44,442 nt of DNA, from assembly GCA_021299995.1 (NCBI GenBank), contig JAJTIA010000032.1, positions 1-44,442 of the forward strand. Direction: 5' to 3'. Positions within the stretch are counted from its first letter, which is position 1; each line of letters begins with the position of its first letter. Under the pieces are notes generated by a model. It worked only from the letters and a program-made list of their open reading frames with translations, searched no databases and was not told the DNA's origin. This document shows, piece by piece, positions 19,075 through 27,829 of the stretch. This stretch comes from Candidatus Jidaibacter sp. (GTDB lineage Bacteria; Pseudomonadota; Alphaproteobacteria; Rickettsiales; Midichloriaceae). The position numbers were made by a program, and so were the translations under genes.

Positions 19075-20479
19075 CGGATCTTGGGTTGAAAACAAAGCAG
19101 AACTTTACGATGTAATAAATCCTGCAGACATGTCTGTTATATCTAGCGTCGCAAAGCTTGGTAAAACAGAGGCAGAACTTGCAATTGAATCAGCGCATAC
19201 AGCATTTAGAAAATGGCGTAACACTACCGCTAAAGAACGTTCTAAAATCTTAAGAAAGCTATCTGACCTAATTCACGAACATAAAGAAATTATCGCCAAA
19301 ATAATGGTGATGGAAAGCGGTAAAGCTTGGGCTGAAGCTATAGGAGAAATAGACTATGCGTCATCATTCTTGGAGTGGTTCTCTGAAGAAGCTAAGCGCA
19401 CATATGGCGATATTATTCCATCTGTTAAGTATGGTCAGAGATTGTTTACAACACGTGAACCTGTAGGCGTTGTTGCAGCTATTGCACCATGGAACTTCCC
19501 GCTTGCTATGATCACAAGAAAGCTTGCCCCTGCCCTTGCTGCAGGTTGCACTATCGTGATAAAGCCTTCGGAAGAAACACCTCTTACCGCATACTATTTA
19601 GGCAAACTGTGCATGGATGCAGGAGTTCCTGCTGGAGTTGTAAATATATTAAGTGGTAATGCACAAGAAATCGGCGATGCAATGACAGAATCTGACCTGG
19701 TTTCTCTATTTACATTCACAGGATCTACGCCAGTTGGCAAAACGCTAACTGCAAAATGTGCAGCCACTGTTAAAAAGGTTGCGTTAGAGCTGGGAGGCAA
19801 TGCGCCTTTTATAGTGTTTGATGATGCAAATTTAGAAAAAGCGGCAGATGGCCTTATCGCCTCTAAGCTCAGAAGTGGTGGACAAAGCTGTATATGCGCA
19901 AACCGTATTTTTGTAGCAGATTCTGTAATGAGCGACTTTGAGAAAATTTTAGTCACAAAATTGCAAATACTCAAAGTTGGTAATGGGTTAGATAAATCTA
20001 ATCACATAGGGACAACAATTAATGCTGCGGCTGCGAGAAAAATCGAAAGCTTGGTTGCGGATGCTGCATCAAATGGTGCTGCTCTGCTATATGCGGCAGA
20101 TATATCTGAGCAAAAAAAGCTGAGCCCTTGCTTTGTTGGACCAACTTTACTCCGTAACGCAAAAGTCGGCTCTAAGATAGAAGAGACCGAAATATTTGGC
20201 CCTGTGATATCTATGTTCTCTTTTAAATCTGAGGATGAAGTACTAGAGCGCGCAAACCGCACTAACTATGGTCTTGCAAGCTATTTTTATGCAGAGAACA
20301 ACGCACGTATTTGGCGTGTTGCAGAGCGATTAGAATATGGCATGGTTGGTATAAATGATGTTGCGATATCCAGCGAAGTCTCTTGTTTTGGTGGAATAAA
20401 GCAATCTGGTTTAGGCAGAGAGGCAGGAAAGCACGGTATAGACGAGTATATGGAATACAAGTACATGGTGATGAGCTAG
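19046..20479 (+). CDS. gabD: NAD(P)-dependent succinate-semialdehyde dehydrogenase
   Basis: Aldehyde dehydrogenase oxidising succinate semialdehyde to succinate, feeding the TCA cycle. It shows [40 protein letters not shown], the catalytic Glu in [15 protein letters not shown] and the catalytic Cys in [13 protein letters not shown], with [10 protein letters not shown] and [16 protein letters not shown] at the end. These are GabD-type versions of the motifs, and length 477 fits. The start ATG lies inside the lipA 3' end. Exact substrate preference among close semialdehyde dehydrogenases cannot be settled from sequence by eye. Confidence 0.88.
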   Translation: MTIHPHGLINGSWVENKAELYDVINPADMSVISSVAKLGKTEAELAIESAHTAFRKWRNTTAKERSKILRKLSDLIHEHKEIIAKIMVMESGKAWAEAIGEIDYASSFLEWFSEEAKRTYGDIIPSVKYGQRLFTTREPVGVVAAIAPWNFPLAMITRKLAPALAAGCTIVIKPSEETPLTAYYLGKLCMDAGVPAGVVNILSGNAQEIGDAMTESDLVSLFTFTGSTPVGKTLTAKCAATVKKVALELGGNAPFIVFDDANLEKAADGLIASKLRSGGQSCICANRIFVADSVMSDFEKILVTKLQILKVGNGLDKSNHIGTTINAAAARKIESLVADAASNGAALLYAADISEQKKLSPCFVGPTLLRNAKVGSKIEETEIFGPVISMFSFKSEDEVLERANRTNYGLASYFYAENNARIWRVAERLEYGMVGINDVAISSEVSCFGGIKQSGLGREAGKHGIDEYMEYKYMVMS

Positions 20480-20593
20480 ATATATTAGCCCCATACGTCT
20501 ATATGATGTAATTGCATTGATGGGTCTCCGTTTATTTGCTTATTTTTTACTCCAATTACCCTGGGCATCGTTCTTACAAATGATAAGGAATCT

Positions 20594-20917
20594 ATGTTCG
20601 CAATAAAAGATGTACCAGATTCTAGATACTCTGGTCTAGAGATTACAAATTTCTTAAACGATTTTGGGCAATCAAGTATGATTCGCTTAGGATATACAGG
20701 TAAGAAAAAAGAGATAGCGCAAAAACTTTTCAATCATGAATACGATCACAAAGAAGTGCTGACCTATGATCAAACAGGTTACTTTAACTGGCCTTATGCT
20801 GTACTTATGGCAAATAAAGAAGACGTAGCAAAGCAGTTTAATGTTGAACATGTTGCGCAGTCTCTAGAATCAGTATGTTTGGTTGAGAACTTCGATATAA
20901 GCGGAGATATCCTATAA
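20594..20917 (+). CDS. Small unknown soluble protein
   Basis: 107 residues with no signal or membrane segment (FAIKDVPDSRYSGLEITNFL at the start, ENFDISGDIL at the end). AAGGA lies five bases before the ATG. The frame stays open about 85 bases upstream to a TGA near 20504 and that part also reads like protein, so the gene could be a 5'-truncated remnant. The minus-strand frame through the same DNA looks less protein-like. No family recognised. Confidence 0.5.
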   Translation: MFAIKDVPDSRYSGLEITNFLNDFGQSSMIRLGYTGKKKEIAQKLFNHEYDHKEVLTYDQTGYFNWPYAVLMANKEDVAKQFNVEHVAQSLESVCLVENFDISGDIL

Positions 20918-20933
20918 AGATTGCAATATCGTA

Positions 20934-20962
20934 TTGATTCCTCAGCAAATAATTGGTATAAT
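20934..20962 (+). promoter_or_regulatory. Promoter of the 20992 gene
   Basis: TTGATT (20934-20939), 17 bases, TATAAT (20957-20962). The spacer contains CAGCAAATAATTG, shared with the promoter of the paralogue at 22191-22219, so the control region was duplicated with the gene. Confidence 0.65.
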
Positions 20963-20991
20963 CTTGAAAAATATTAATATAAAGGGCTAAA

Positions 20992-22116
20992 ATGCAAGGT
21001 AAAAGCTACGAAGATATTGTACGACATATTTTTAGCGGGAATTTAAAAAAAGATTATGCGCGTTACTATATTAGCATGGCTCAACCCAATCTCACAGAAC
21101 AAGAGAGAATAAAAATACAGGAATTATGTAGTAACCTCGTTTATAAAAACTCTGAGGTAGAAAAGGAAGCTTATGACTCTGTAATAGCAATATTAAAATC
21201 AGAATTATTATTTGCACCTAATGGCTTGCAAATGAATTTTAATCAACATCCAAATATTATTAGCATGGTAGATGGAGATGACAATACGTGATTGGATATA
21301 GCTCTCGTCTTTAAAATCCCAGATAGAATTAAAGCGTTGTTGAAAATCATACAATCTAAATTAGAATCCAACTCATTTAATCATATACCTTACCCTGTAT
21401 TACGTAGTCTACTCAATGCAACATTTAGAGCGGATGTTAAACTGATCACAGTCTCAGAAAAGATACAGTTTATGAATGCTATCTTAGAAAATACAACTCT
21501 AATGGTTACAGAAGAGGACATATATATCAATGCTATCGTAAAACATACAGGTCTAATGATTACAGAAGAGTGCATAGAAAAAGCCAAGGAAATTTCTAAA
21601 GAGTGGGATCAAACATTATGTGACCAATTACGTATAACAGTAAAAATGCGTGAAAAGCAGCAAAGTACATGGGATCTTCGTCAAATGACTGGCGCTCCAG
21701 AAGAAGTTGTTGATACTACTGCGTCTGAAGAAGTTGTTGAGCATAAAAATACTTCTACACCAAATGACAACGGAAAAAAACCTGCACAAAAACAAAGTAA
21801 TTATAACTTTGGCCCGGTTCTAGCACCTCTTGCGCTTAATTTACTCTTACATGCTGTGCACAACATTATACCTGTTTACTACTCATCCATTGCTGCAATT
21901 GGAGTTGCTTATATATGCAAAAGAAAAGCAGAATCACAACATACCAAGCCCTATAATAATACTATGCTTGCATCAGCCGCTAATCTGTGTTTGTTTTCAT
22001 ATCTCAATTCAGAAAGCGAACTGGTACAAGCTGGATCCTTAATAGGTATTGTTGTTGCCTCATATCAATATTACCAAATCAATAAAGATCAAAGCATTAA
22101 CGCTCCTGAACTTTAA
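20992..22116 (+). pseudogene. Putative effector with C-terminal membrane block, interrupted by one TGA
   Basis: A single frame from ATG 20992 to TAA 22116 (374 codons) broken only by TGA at 21289-21291 (DGDDNT-stop-LDI). The N-terminus (QGKSYEDIVRHIFSG) matches the intact paralogue at 22248, the middle diverges, and the last 150 residues are almost identical (TWDLRQMTGAPEEVVDTTAS onward). The C-terminal part has a Pro/Asn/Lys-rich linker and about four hydrophobic helices. A helical unit around ILENTTLMVTEEDI is repeated as IVKHTGLMITEECI. It either dies at residue 99 or restarts downstream of the stop; no good RBS lies near the TTG at 21292. Unknown family, probably lineage-specific. Confidence 0.7.
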
Positions 22117-22132
22117 TAATATGTACTGATAT
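21662..22132 (+). repeat. 471-bp near-identical direct repeat, copy 1
   Basis: The 3' part of this gene and the first bases after its stop recur at an offset of 1,166 bp (22828-23298), with only scattered substitutions such as GCA/TCA and AAG/ACA codons. The flanking 5' coding sequence is far more diverged, which suggests gene conversion or a recent recombination confined to the 3' end. Confidence 0.8.
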
Positions 22133-22190
22133 TGATCTAAATATAACAATGCTTTTTAGTGCAGAGATTTTATAAAGTTGCAACATCTTA

Positions 22191-22219
22191 TTGAACCAAC
22201 AGCAAATAATTGATATAAT
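22191..22219 (+). promoter_or_regulatory. Promoter of the 22248 gene
   Basis: TTGAAC (22191-22196), a 17-base spacer, TATAAT (22214-22219). The spacer matches the promoter at 20934-20962 (CAGCAAATAATTG). Confidence 0.65.
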
Positions 22220-22247
22220 ATAGAAATTATTAATATAAAGAGCTGAA

Positions 22248-23282
22248 ATGCAAGTTAAAAGCTACGAAGATGTTGTAAGAGAGATTTTGAGTGGTCATGA
22301 ACAGCCGTTTCATTTAATAGCTAATAATCAGAAGCACATCTCTGAAAAAGAGTTTTCGTGTTTAGTACACTTTTTAGTTAACAAAGGATATAATATTTTA
22401 TCTTTCCAAGATGATGATTTAAAGCAATGTAGTAATACGATAAAAGACGAAATCAGCCGCTTGCAAAAAAACAGAAAGCCTGCTGGTCCAGGTATACATC
22501 TAGACGATCTATTAGCGAGCGCTGGGAAAACTAATAGTAATAAGATGCTAAATTATATGTTTACTAGCAGCACAAGTGATTTTGCAAAACCCCAAGATCT
22601 AAAGCAAGCTATTGATCATCTTACATATTATGATCTACGACAAATTTTGAATCAAGCCCTCGATACTAATTCTAATCATAGTATAGATAAAAAATTTGTT
22701 ATTATAATAGCTATATTCCAAAATACCAATTTAATGATTACAGATGCTGATAAAGCAAAAGCTATACAACAGAGTACAAATTCTCAGTACAATTGGGAGA
22801 ATGTATTCGAAGATCGTCAAAAGAAACAAGCTACATGGGATCTTCGTAAAATGACTGGCGCTCCAGAAGAAGTTGTTGATACTACTGCGTCTGAAGAAGT
22901 TGTTGAGGATAAAAATACTTCTACACCAAATGACAACGGAAAAAAACCTGCACAAAAACAAAGTAATTATAACTTTGGCCCAGTATTAGCACCTATTGCT
23001 CTTAATTTACTCTTACATGCTGTGCACAACATTATACCTGTTTACTACTCATCCATTGCTGCAATTGGAGTTGCTTATATATGCAAAAGAAAATCAGAAA
23101 CACAACATACCAAGCTCTATAATAATACTATGCTTGCATCAGCCGCTAATCTGTGTTTGCTTGCATATCTCAATTCAGAAAGCGAACTGGTACAAGCTGG
23201 ATCCTTAATAGGTATTGTTGTTGCCTCATATCAATATTACCAAATCAATAAAGATCAAAGCATTAACGCTCCTGAACTTTAA
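22248..23282 (+). CDS. Putative effector with C-terminal four-helix membrane block
   Basis: 344 residues, the intact paralogue of 20992-22116. The soluble N-terminal 200 residues are helical with no family I can name. A charged, Pro/Asn/Lys-rich linker follows (about residues 205-240), then hydrophobic segments around VLAPIALNLLLHAV, SSIAAIGVAYIC, MLASAANLCLLAYL and AGSLIGIVVASYQYY. There is no N-terminal signal peptide. The same arrangement ends the proteins at 1-1266 and 27880-29523. Its own promoter lies 29 bp upstream. Delivery to a host membrane is inference. Confidence 0.7.
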   Translation: MQVKSYEDVVREILSGHEQPFHLIANNQKHISEKEFSCLVHFLVNKGYNILSFQDDDLKQCSNTIKDEISRLQKNRKPAGPGIHLDDLLASAGKTNSNKMLNYMFTSSTSDFAKPQDLKQAIDHLTYYDLRQILNQALDTNSNHSIDKKFVIIIAIFQNTNLMITDADKAKAIQQSTNSQYNWENVFEDRQKKQATWDLRKMTGAPEEVVDTTASEEVVEDKNTSTPNDNGKKPAQKQSNYNFGPVLAPIALNLLLHAVHNIIPVYYSSIAAIGVAYICKRKSETQHTKLYNNTMLASAANLCLLAYLNSESELVQAGSLIGIVVASYQYYQINKDQSINAPEL

Positions 23283-23298
23283 TAATATGTACTGATTG
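22828..23298 (+). repeat. 471-bp near-identical direct repeat, copy 2
   Basis: Second copy of the repeat at 21662-22132. Identity continues past the stop (TAATAATATGTACTGAT) and then ends abruptly. Confidence 0.8.
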
Positions 23299-23354
23299 CA
23301 AACTCTGAATTTAGGTGTTAGCTTTAGTTATTGCAATATATTCAATAGCTTAAC

Positions 23355-24572
23355 ATGCTTGCTCGCATCTTAAATAGAGCTAACAAAACATCCTATGTCT
23401 CTGTATACAATCAAGACTTAGATTCAGAATCCTTACGCATTTTGCTAAGCTCCGCTGAATTTATGAGTAACCTGAAGTCGCTTGATCTATCAAATCACGT
23501 TCTAGATGATGAGGTTATTGAGCCACTTTCTAATTTAGTAAAAAGCTGTGACAAGCTAACAGCTGTGAATTTATCTAATACTCATTTTAAAAAACATTTA
23601 TTTAATATATTTGGGGATTTGCTATCAATAGAATCTCTTGACTTGAGCTCTAATTCTTTAGGTCTAACTGGCTCTCAGGATATAGCTGCATTCTTGATGC
23701 GCACTAACGCCTTGGAATCGCTTGAGCTAAGTTATAACAATTTTGACAGCCTTGCAGCGGAATGGATTGCACATGGCATTTTGGGGAATGATACATTAAA
23801 ACAGCTCAATCTGTGCAATAATATGATTTGCGATCAAGGAGGATACTCCCTATTAAATGCCTTACAAAAGAAAGATTTAATAGAAAGATTAGACTTGAGC
23901 AATAATAACATTTCTGATGATATTATAGACACGATCATAGGCTTTATAACATCATGTACAAAACTTAGAGATCTCAATCTCTGTCAGAATTATTTTACAG
24001 ATGCGTCTTTATTAAAAATCTCAGCAGCGCTATACATCGCAAAGTCCATAGTAGAATTCAACATAGATACATCCAATTGCTCGATACAAAATATCTTAGA
24101 ATTTGAGAAGGCGCTCGCAAACAGCGATAACTTAATACAAACGCAACACCACTTTATATCCCAAGAATATCATAGCAAGTTTAAGGCAAAAAAGCGATAT
24201 CTAGAACAATTAGCAAAGATGGTGTTAGTTGATGTAGATCTACATTCATATGACGAACACACATTATTAGAGCTTAATAGGTATCAATATGCAATCGAAC
24301 TGCTTTTAGATTCTGATCGTGATTTCATAGCGCAAATAGAATCAGAGCTAGAGATGCGTGGTATTTCCAAGACAAAACCAAATATAGATTCAATCGCACT
24401 CACGCATGAGCCAGAAATGCTAAAAAGCATAGAATATTCAATATCGCATTTCCCAACGGTTTCTGAAAATATGCATACAATTTGCGCTAATAATAACATA
24501 GAGCTACCTGCTATTGCGCCACAAAGAGCTATTGATCAGTCCGCTAAAGAAATGCTTAAAATGCTAGATTAG
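23355..24572 (+). CDS. Leucine-rich-repeat protein (ribonuclease-inhibitor-like)
   Basis: 405 residues. About six or seven LRR units of 28-30 residues span roughly residues 28-235, with the pattern LxxLDLSxNxL (LKSLDLSNHVLDD, IESLDLSSNSLGLTG, LESLELSYNNFDS, LKQLNLCNNMICDQG, IERLDLSNNNISDD, LRDLNLCQNYFTDAS). This spacing is that of the RNI-like eukaryotic-type LRRs used in protein binding. The remaining 170 residues are helical and unassigned. No signal peptide or membrane segment. LRR proteins of intracellular bacteria are frequently effectors; no direct evidence here. It follows the effector pair on the same strand. Confidence 0.82.
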   Translation: MLARILNRANKTSYVSVYNQDLDSESLRILLSSAEFMSNLKSLDLSNHVLDDEVIEPLSNLVKSCDKLTAVNLSNTHFKKHLFNIFGDLLSIESLDLSSNSLGLTGSQDIAAFLMRTNALESLELSYNNFDSLAAEWIAHGILGNDTLKQLNLCNNMICDQGGYSLLNALQKKDLIERLDLSNNNISDDIIDTIIGFITSCTKLRDLNLCQNYFTDASLLKISAALYIAKSIVEFNIDTSNCSIQNILEFEKALANSDNLIQTQHHFISQEYHSKFKAKKRYLEQLAKMVLVDVDLHSYDEHTLLELNRYQYAIELLLDSDRDFIAQIESELEMRGISKTKPNIDSIALTHEPEMLKSIEYSISHFPTVSENMHTICANNNIELPAIAPQRAIDQSAKEMLKMLD

Positions 24573-24575
24573 GTA

Positions 24576-25172
24576 TCATAAACTATGATGATATACCAAT
24601 GCCTTGGAATCTTCAATAAGTTGCGCTCTATCGTATTGTTGATAAATAAAGTTAATATCATAAGGCTGTATGGACGAAAGTAATGGTTGAAATATAGGCA
24701 TTACATCATCTATAGCATTATTGTAATTATAATACATTTGTAGTAAACGTGAAAAAATTACAACGCTATTATTACTCACAAAGCATGATGTGGAACATTT
24801 GATATATTCTCCTATTGATGATGCGCATATCTCCATTGCAATATCAGATTGCACAGCTATGATTTTTGCGTTTTCTTTATCTAACGCTTTAGAAAAAGGC
24901 ACTATGATATTGGCTTTAATACATGAGTCTGATACTAAAATCTCGCATGCATGCAGATTATAGCTAGTGACTATAGATATAGCTGTATCACCCTCTGCAC
25001 TGATACAAGATGTGATACGATTTGCAAGCTTGGTCATTAAGGAATTGAGACTATTTTGATCATCACAAAAGATATACATAAAATCATCGTGATGCTTGTG
25101 TTGTAGCCAGCATAGATTGCGCACATCTTCTTTTAAAGTGTCACTAAAATCAGAAAGATTACTGCTTAGCAT
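24576..25172 (-). CDS. Unknown protein, last gene of the kdsA-smpB operon
   Basis: 198 residues, mixed alpha/beta with no signal peptide and no clear membrane helix. It is Cys-rich for a soluble protein (LCWLQ, IFCDDQ, EICASS, KCSTSC). It starts 6 bp after the smpB stop on the same strand, so it is probably translated from the same mRNA. It converges on the LRR gene with a 3-bp gap. I recognise no family. Confidence 0.6.
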   Translation of the reverse strand: MLSSNLSDFSDTLKEDVRNLCWLQHKHHDDFMYIFCDDQNSLNSLMTKLANRITSCISAEGDTAISIVTSYNLHACEILVSDSCIKANIIVPFSKALDKENAKIIAVQSDIAMEICASSIGEYIKCSTSCFVSNNSVVIFSRLLQMYYNYNNAIDDVMPIFQPLLSSIQPYDINFIYQQYDRAQLIEDSKALVYHHSL

Positions 25173-25178
25173 AGAATA

Positions 25179-25658
25179 TTAAAATTTGTTATCTTTTAAA
25201 GCCCTAGCTTTTTGACGTTGCCACTCATCATTTTTTATACTTTCGCGTTTATCGTACAGCTTTTTACCCTTTGCAACACCGATCTCAATTTTAGCTAAGT
25301 TCTTCTTATTGAAATATAACGAAAGTGGTATAATAGTCACCCCTTTAGTTTTAAGTTTGCCAATCAATTTTTTAATCTGCTTTTTATGCAGCAAGAGCTT
25401 CCTAGGTCTCCTTGTTTCATGATTTTCCTGGTGAGCTTTATCGTATTCTGGAATATATGCGTTTACCAAATAGAGCTCATCTGCCCTAACTTCTGCATAT
25501 GCGTCGTTGATGTTTGCTTCGTTGTTACGGATGGACTTCACCTCAGTGCCTGTAAGCACTATGCCTGCCTCCATCTCATCTTCTATAAAGTATTCGAACC
25601 TTGCTTTGCGATTGGTTGCAACCACATGCTTATATGATTCTGGTTTGCGTACTGACAT
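25179..25658 (-). CDS. smpB: SsrA-binding protein SmpB
   Basis: Binds tmRNA and places it in stalled ribosomes for trans-translation. Family motifs are present: TNRKARFEYFIEDEMEAGIV near the start, LTGTEVKSIRNNEANINDAYA, HEPRRPRKLLLHK-like (ETRRPRKLLLHKKQI), and the C-terminal GKKLYDKRESIKNDEWQR tail that mimics the missing codon-anticodon pair. Length 159 is normal. It begins 3 bp after kdsA. Confidence 0.96.
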   Translation of the reverse strand: MSVRKPESYKHVVATNRKARFEYFIEDEMEAGIVLTGTEVKSIRNNEANINDAYAEVRADELYLVNAYIPEYDKAHQENHETRRPRKLLLHKKQIKKLIGKLKTKGVTIIPLSLYFNKKNLAKIEIGVAKGKKLYDKRESIKNDEWQRQKARALKDNKF

Positions 25659-25661
25659 CTT

Positions 25662-26483
25662 TTATAAATTCTTTGCTAAATTATCAAAATCTTTCATGCG
25701 CTTTAAAAATGTATCAAGGCTTGCAAACGGCAACATGCATGGGCCATCGCTTGGTGCATTATCTGGGTCTGCATGAGTTTCTATAAATAGCGCTGCAACG
25801 CCTATTGAAACTGCTGCTGTTGCAACAACTTCAACAAATTTGCGTTCACCACCACTACTTCCTCCCTGACCTGTTGGCTCTTGAATTGAGTGTGTAGCAT
25901 CGAAAACAACAGGATACTTTGTTTCTTTCATGATCGGAAGTGCACGCATATCGTTGATTAATCTATTATACCCAAATGTAATACCACGTTCTGTAAGCAT
26001 TATGTTATTGTTACCAGTGGATGCAATTTTATCTGCAACATTCTTCATGTCCCATGGAGCAAGGAATTGACCTTTCTTTGCGTTCACAATCTTACCAGTT
26101 TTGCCAGCTGCAATCAATAGATCTGTCTGCCTGCAAAGTAGTGCTGGAGTTTGAAGCACATCTACCACTGATGCAACCTCTGCGCATTGCTCTGGGGTAT
26201 GCACATCTGTAAGTACAGGGCAACCAAATTGCTCTTTAATCTCTCCAAAGATAGGTAATGCTGCAGATAGCCCTATCCCTCTTTTGCCAGAAAGAGATGA
26301 ACGATTCGCCTTATCGAAAGATGTTTTAAATATAAAGTTAATGCCGAGCTTATTCGCAATATTTGCTATATATTCTACTGCCTGCATTGCGTGATCGCGT
26401 GACTCCATTTGACAAGGGCCAGCAATCAATGCAAATGGTAGTTCATTACTCACTTTAAACTTGCAAAAATCTATCTGATACAT
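25662..26483 (-). CDS. kdsA: 3-deoxy-D-manno-octulosonate 8-phosphate synthase (KdsA)
   Basis: Condenses arabinose-5-phosphate with PEP to make Kdo-8-phosphate for the LPS inner core. The sequence has ALIAGPCQMESRDHAMQ, FKTSFDKANRSS, PVLTDVH, CRQTDLL, NAKKGQFLAPWDMKN, LTERGITFGYN, DATHSIQEP and ETHADPDNAPSDGPCMLP. Cys in GPCQMES replaces the Asn of the E. coli enzyme, the mark of the metal-dependent class. I start at the ATG at 26483, eight bases after GAGG; upstream in-frame ATGs at 26489 and 26507 are poorly placed. It leads the operon with smpB and 24576-25172. It implies the organism makes Kdo. Confidence 0.95.
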   Translation of the reverse strand: MYQIDFCKFKVSNELPFALIAGPCQMESRDHAMQAVEYIANIANKLGINFIFKTSFDKANRSSLSGKRGIGLSAALPIFGEIKEQFGCPVLTDVHTPEQCAEVASVVDVLQTPALLCRQTDLLIAAGKTGKIVNAKKGQFLAPWDMKNVADKIASTGNNNIMLTERGITFGYNRLINDMRALPIMKETKYPVVFDATHSIQEPTGQGGSSGGERKFVEVVATAAVSIGVAALFIETHADPDNAPSDGPCMLPFASLDTFLKRMKDFDNLAKNL

Positions 26484-26548
26484 AATCATTACCTCGTAAT
26501 ACTCCAAAAGAGTATAACCACTAATTCTTAATTAAGGAACATTTTTAT

Positions 26549-27829
26549 ATGGTATTCATGCCACATTGGCCAGTCCCGAACGTAAAAAATCCAATTGTTT
26601 TGGGTTTAGAGAGGATGGAGCAGCTACTGACACGCTTGTGCAATCCACATCTTGCTCTTCCAAAAGTTGTACATATAGCGGGCACAAACGGTAAGGGTTC
26701 AACGCTTGCGTTCCTCAAAAGCATAATGGAGAGTGCAGGATACATAGTACACCGTTACACATCCCCTCACCTTATAAATTTTAACGAACGTATATCTGTT
26801 GCAGGCGTCGATCTGTCGGATGATGAGCTGTACATACTATTAGAAGAGGTGCGCGCTGCATGTGATGGCCTGGAGGCCACATTCTTTGAAATTACCACTG
26901 CTGCTGCATTTCTTGCATTTTCTCGCACAAAGGCAGATATCTTGCTACTTGAAACAGGTATGGGAGGCAGGCTTGACGCAACAAATGTTCTAGAAAACCC
27001 AATACAGTGCATCATCACTCCGGTGTCATATGATCATATGGAGTTTTTAGGCGATACCATAGAAAAGATCGCATTTGAGAAAGCTGGTATAATAAAAAGC
27101 AATTCTGATGTGATTATAAGCTGGCAGGAGTCTACAGCAATGAAGCTGTTAAAAGATGTAGCATTTAACAAAATCACAAACATATATGCATGTGGGGAAA
27201 GCTGGAATTTTATAGTGGATGAAAATTCATTTACATTTCAAGATTCTGATCTCTCTATTACGCTTCCACATCCTAATTTATTTGGTTTACACCAGATATT
27301 AAACGCATCAACTGCCGTGGCATCTGCAATAAAATTGCGTAAATATTTTAACATATCAGATGCAAATATAGCCCATGGAATCACTAATGCTGTATGGCCT
27401 GCAAGACTTCAAAAAATCACGCATGGAGTGCTTGCAAGTATGCTGCCCTCTGGGTGTGAGCTGTGGTTAGATGGCGCTCACAACGCGCATGGCGCTCAAA
27501 TGCTGGCCGCAACAATAGAGCATAAGTGGCAAGATAAACCGCTTTATATTATCAATGGGCGCACTGGAGATAGAGATTTAAAAGGCTTTTTGCAATATTT
27601 TAAACCATTCGCCAAGTCTGTTTATGGGGTACGTGTGCAAACAGAGCCAAAGGCAGAGAAAGCAGAAAACATTATGCAAGCCGCTAAAGAACTTGGTTTT
27701 GATGCACATGCTTCTGATAGTATTAAAAATGCGATATCGCATATATTGAGCAATTCTAATGAAGATTTTCGCATTTTAGTATGTGGATCTTTATATTTAG
27801 CAGGAGATTTGTTAATTTCTAATAGATAA
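26549..27829 (+). CDS. folC: Bifunctional dihydrofolate / folylpolyglutamate synthase
   Basis: ATP-dependent ligase adding glutamate to dihydropteroate and to folates. It has the Mur-ligase P-loop HIAGTNGKGSTLAFLKSI, HLINFNERISV, LLLETGMGGRLDATNV, the metal-binding SYDHMEFLGDTIEKIAFEKAGII, WPARLQ and WLDGAHNAHGAQML. Length 426 is normal. It is divergent from kdsA with a 65-bp gap. The last 188 bases of the gene are duplicated downstream at 29554-29741. Confidence 0.95.
   Translation: MVFMPHWPVPNVKNPIVLGLERMEQLLTRLCNPHLALPKVVHIAGTNGKGSTLAFLKSIMESAGYIVHRYTSPHLINFNERISVAGVDLSDDELYILLEEVRAACDGLEATFFEITTAAAFLAFSRTKADILLLETGMGGRLDATNVLENPIQCIITPVSYDHMEFLGDTIEKIAFEKAGIIKSNSDVIISWQESTAMKLLKDVAFNKITNIYACGESWNFIVDENSFTFQDSDLSITLPHPNLFGLHQILNASTAVASAIKLRKYFNISDANIAHGITNAVWPARLQKITHGVLASMLPSGCELWLDGAHNAHGAQMLAATIEHKWQDKPLYIINGRTGDRDLKGFLQYFKPFAKSVYGVRVQTEPKAEKAENIMQAAKELGFDAHASDSIKNAISHILSNSNEDFRILVCGSLYLAGDLLISNR

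Noticed and set aside
20485-20733. 82-residue minus-strand frame antisense to the gene at 20594
   Set aside because: The plus-strand gene has an RBS and more protein-like composition, and the minus frame has neither.
21830-23208. Two 70-codon frames repeated inside the paralogous effector genes (21830-22042 and 22996-23208)
   Set aside because: They are similar to one another only because the underlying DNA is duplicated; they lie out of frame within the membrane block of the real genes.
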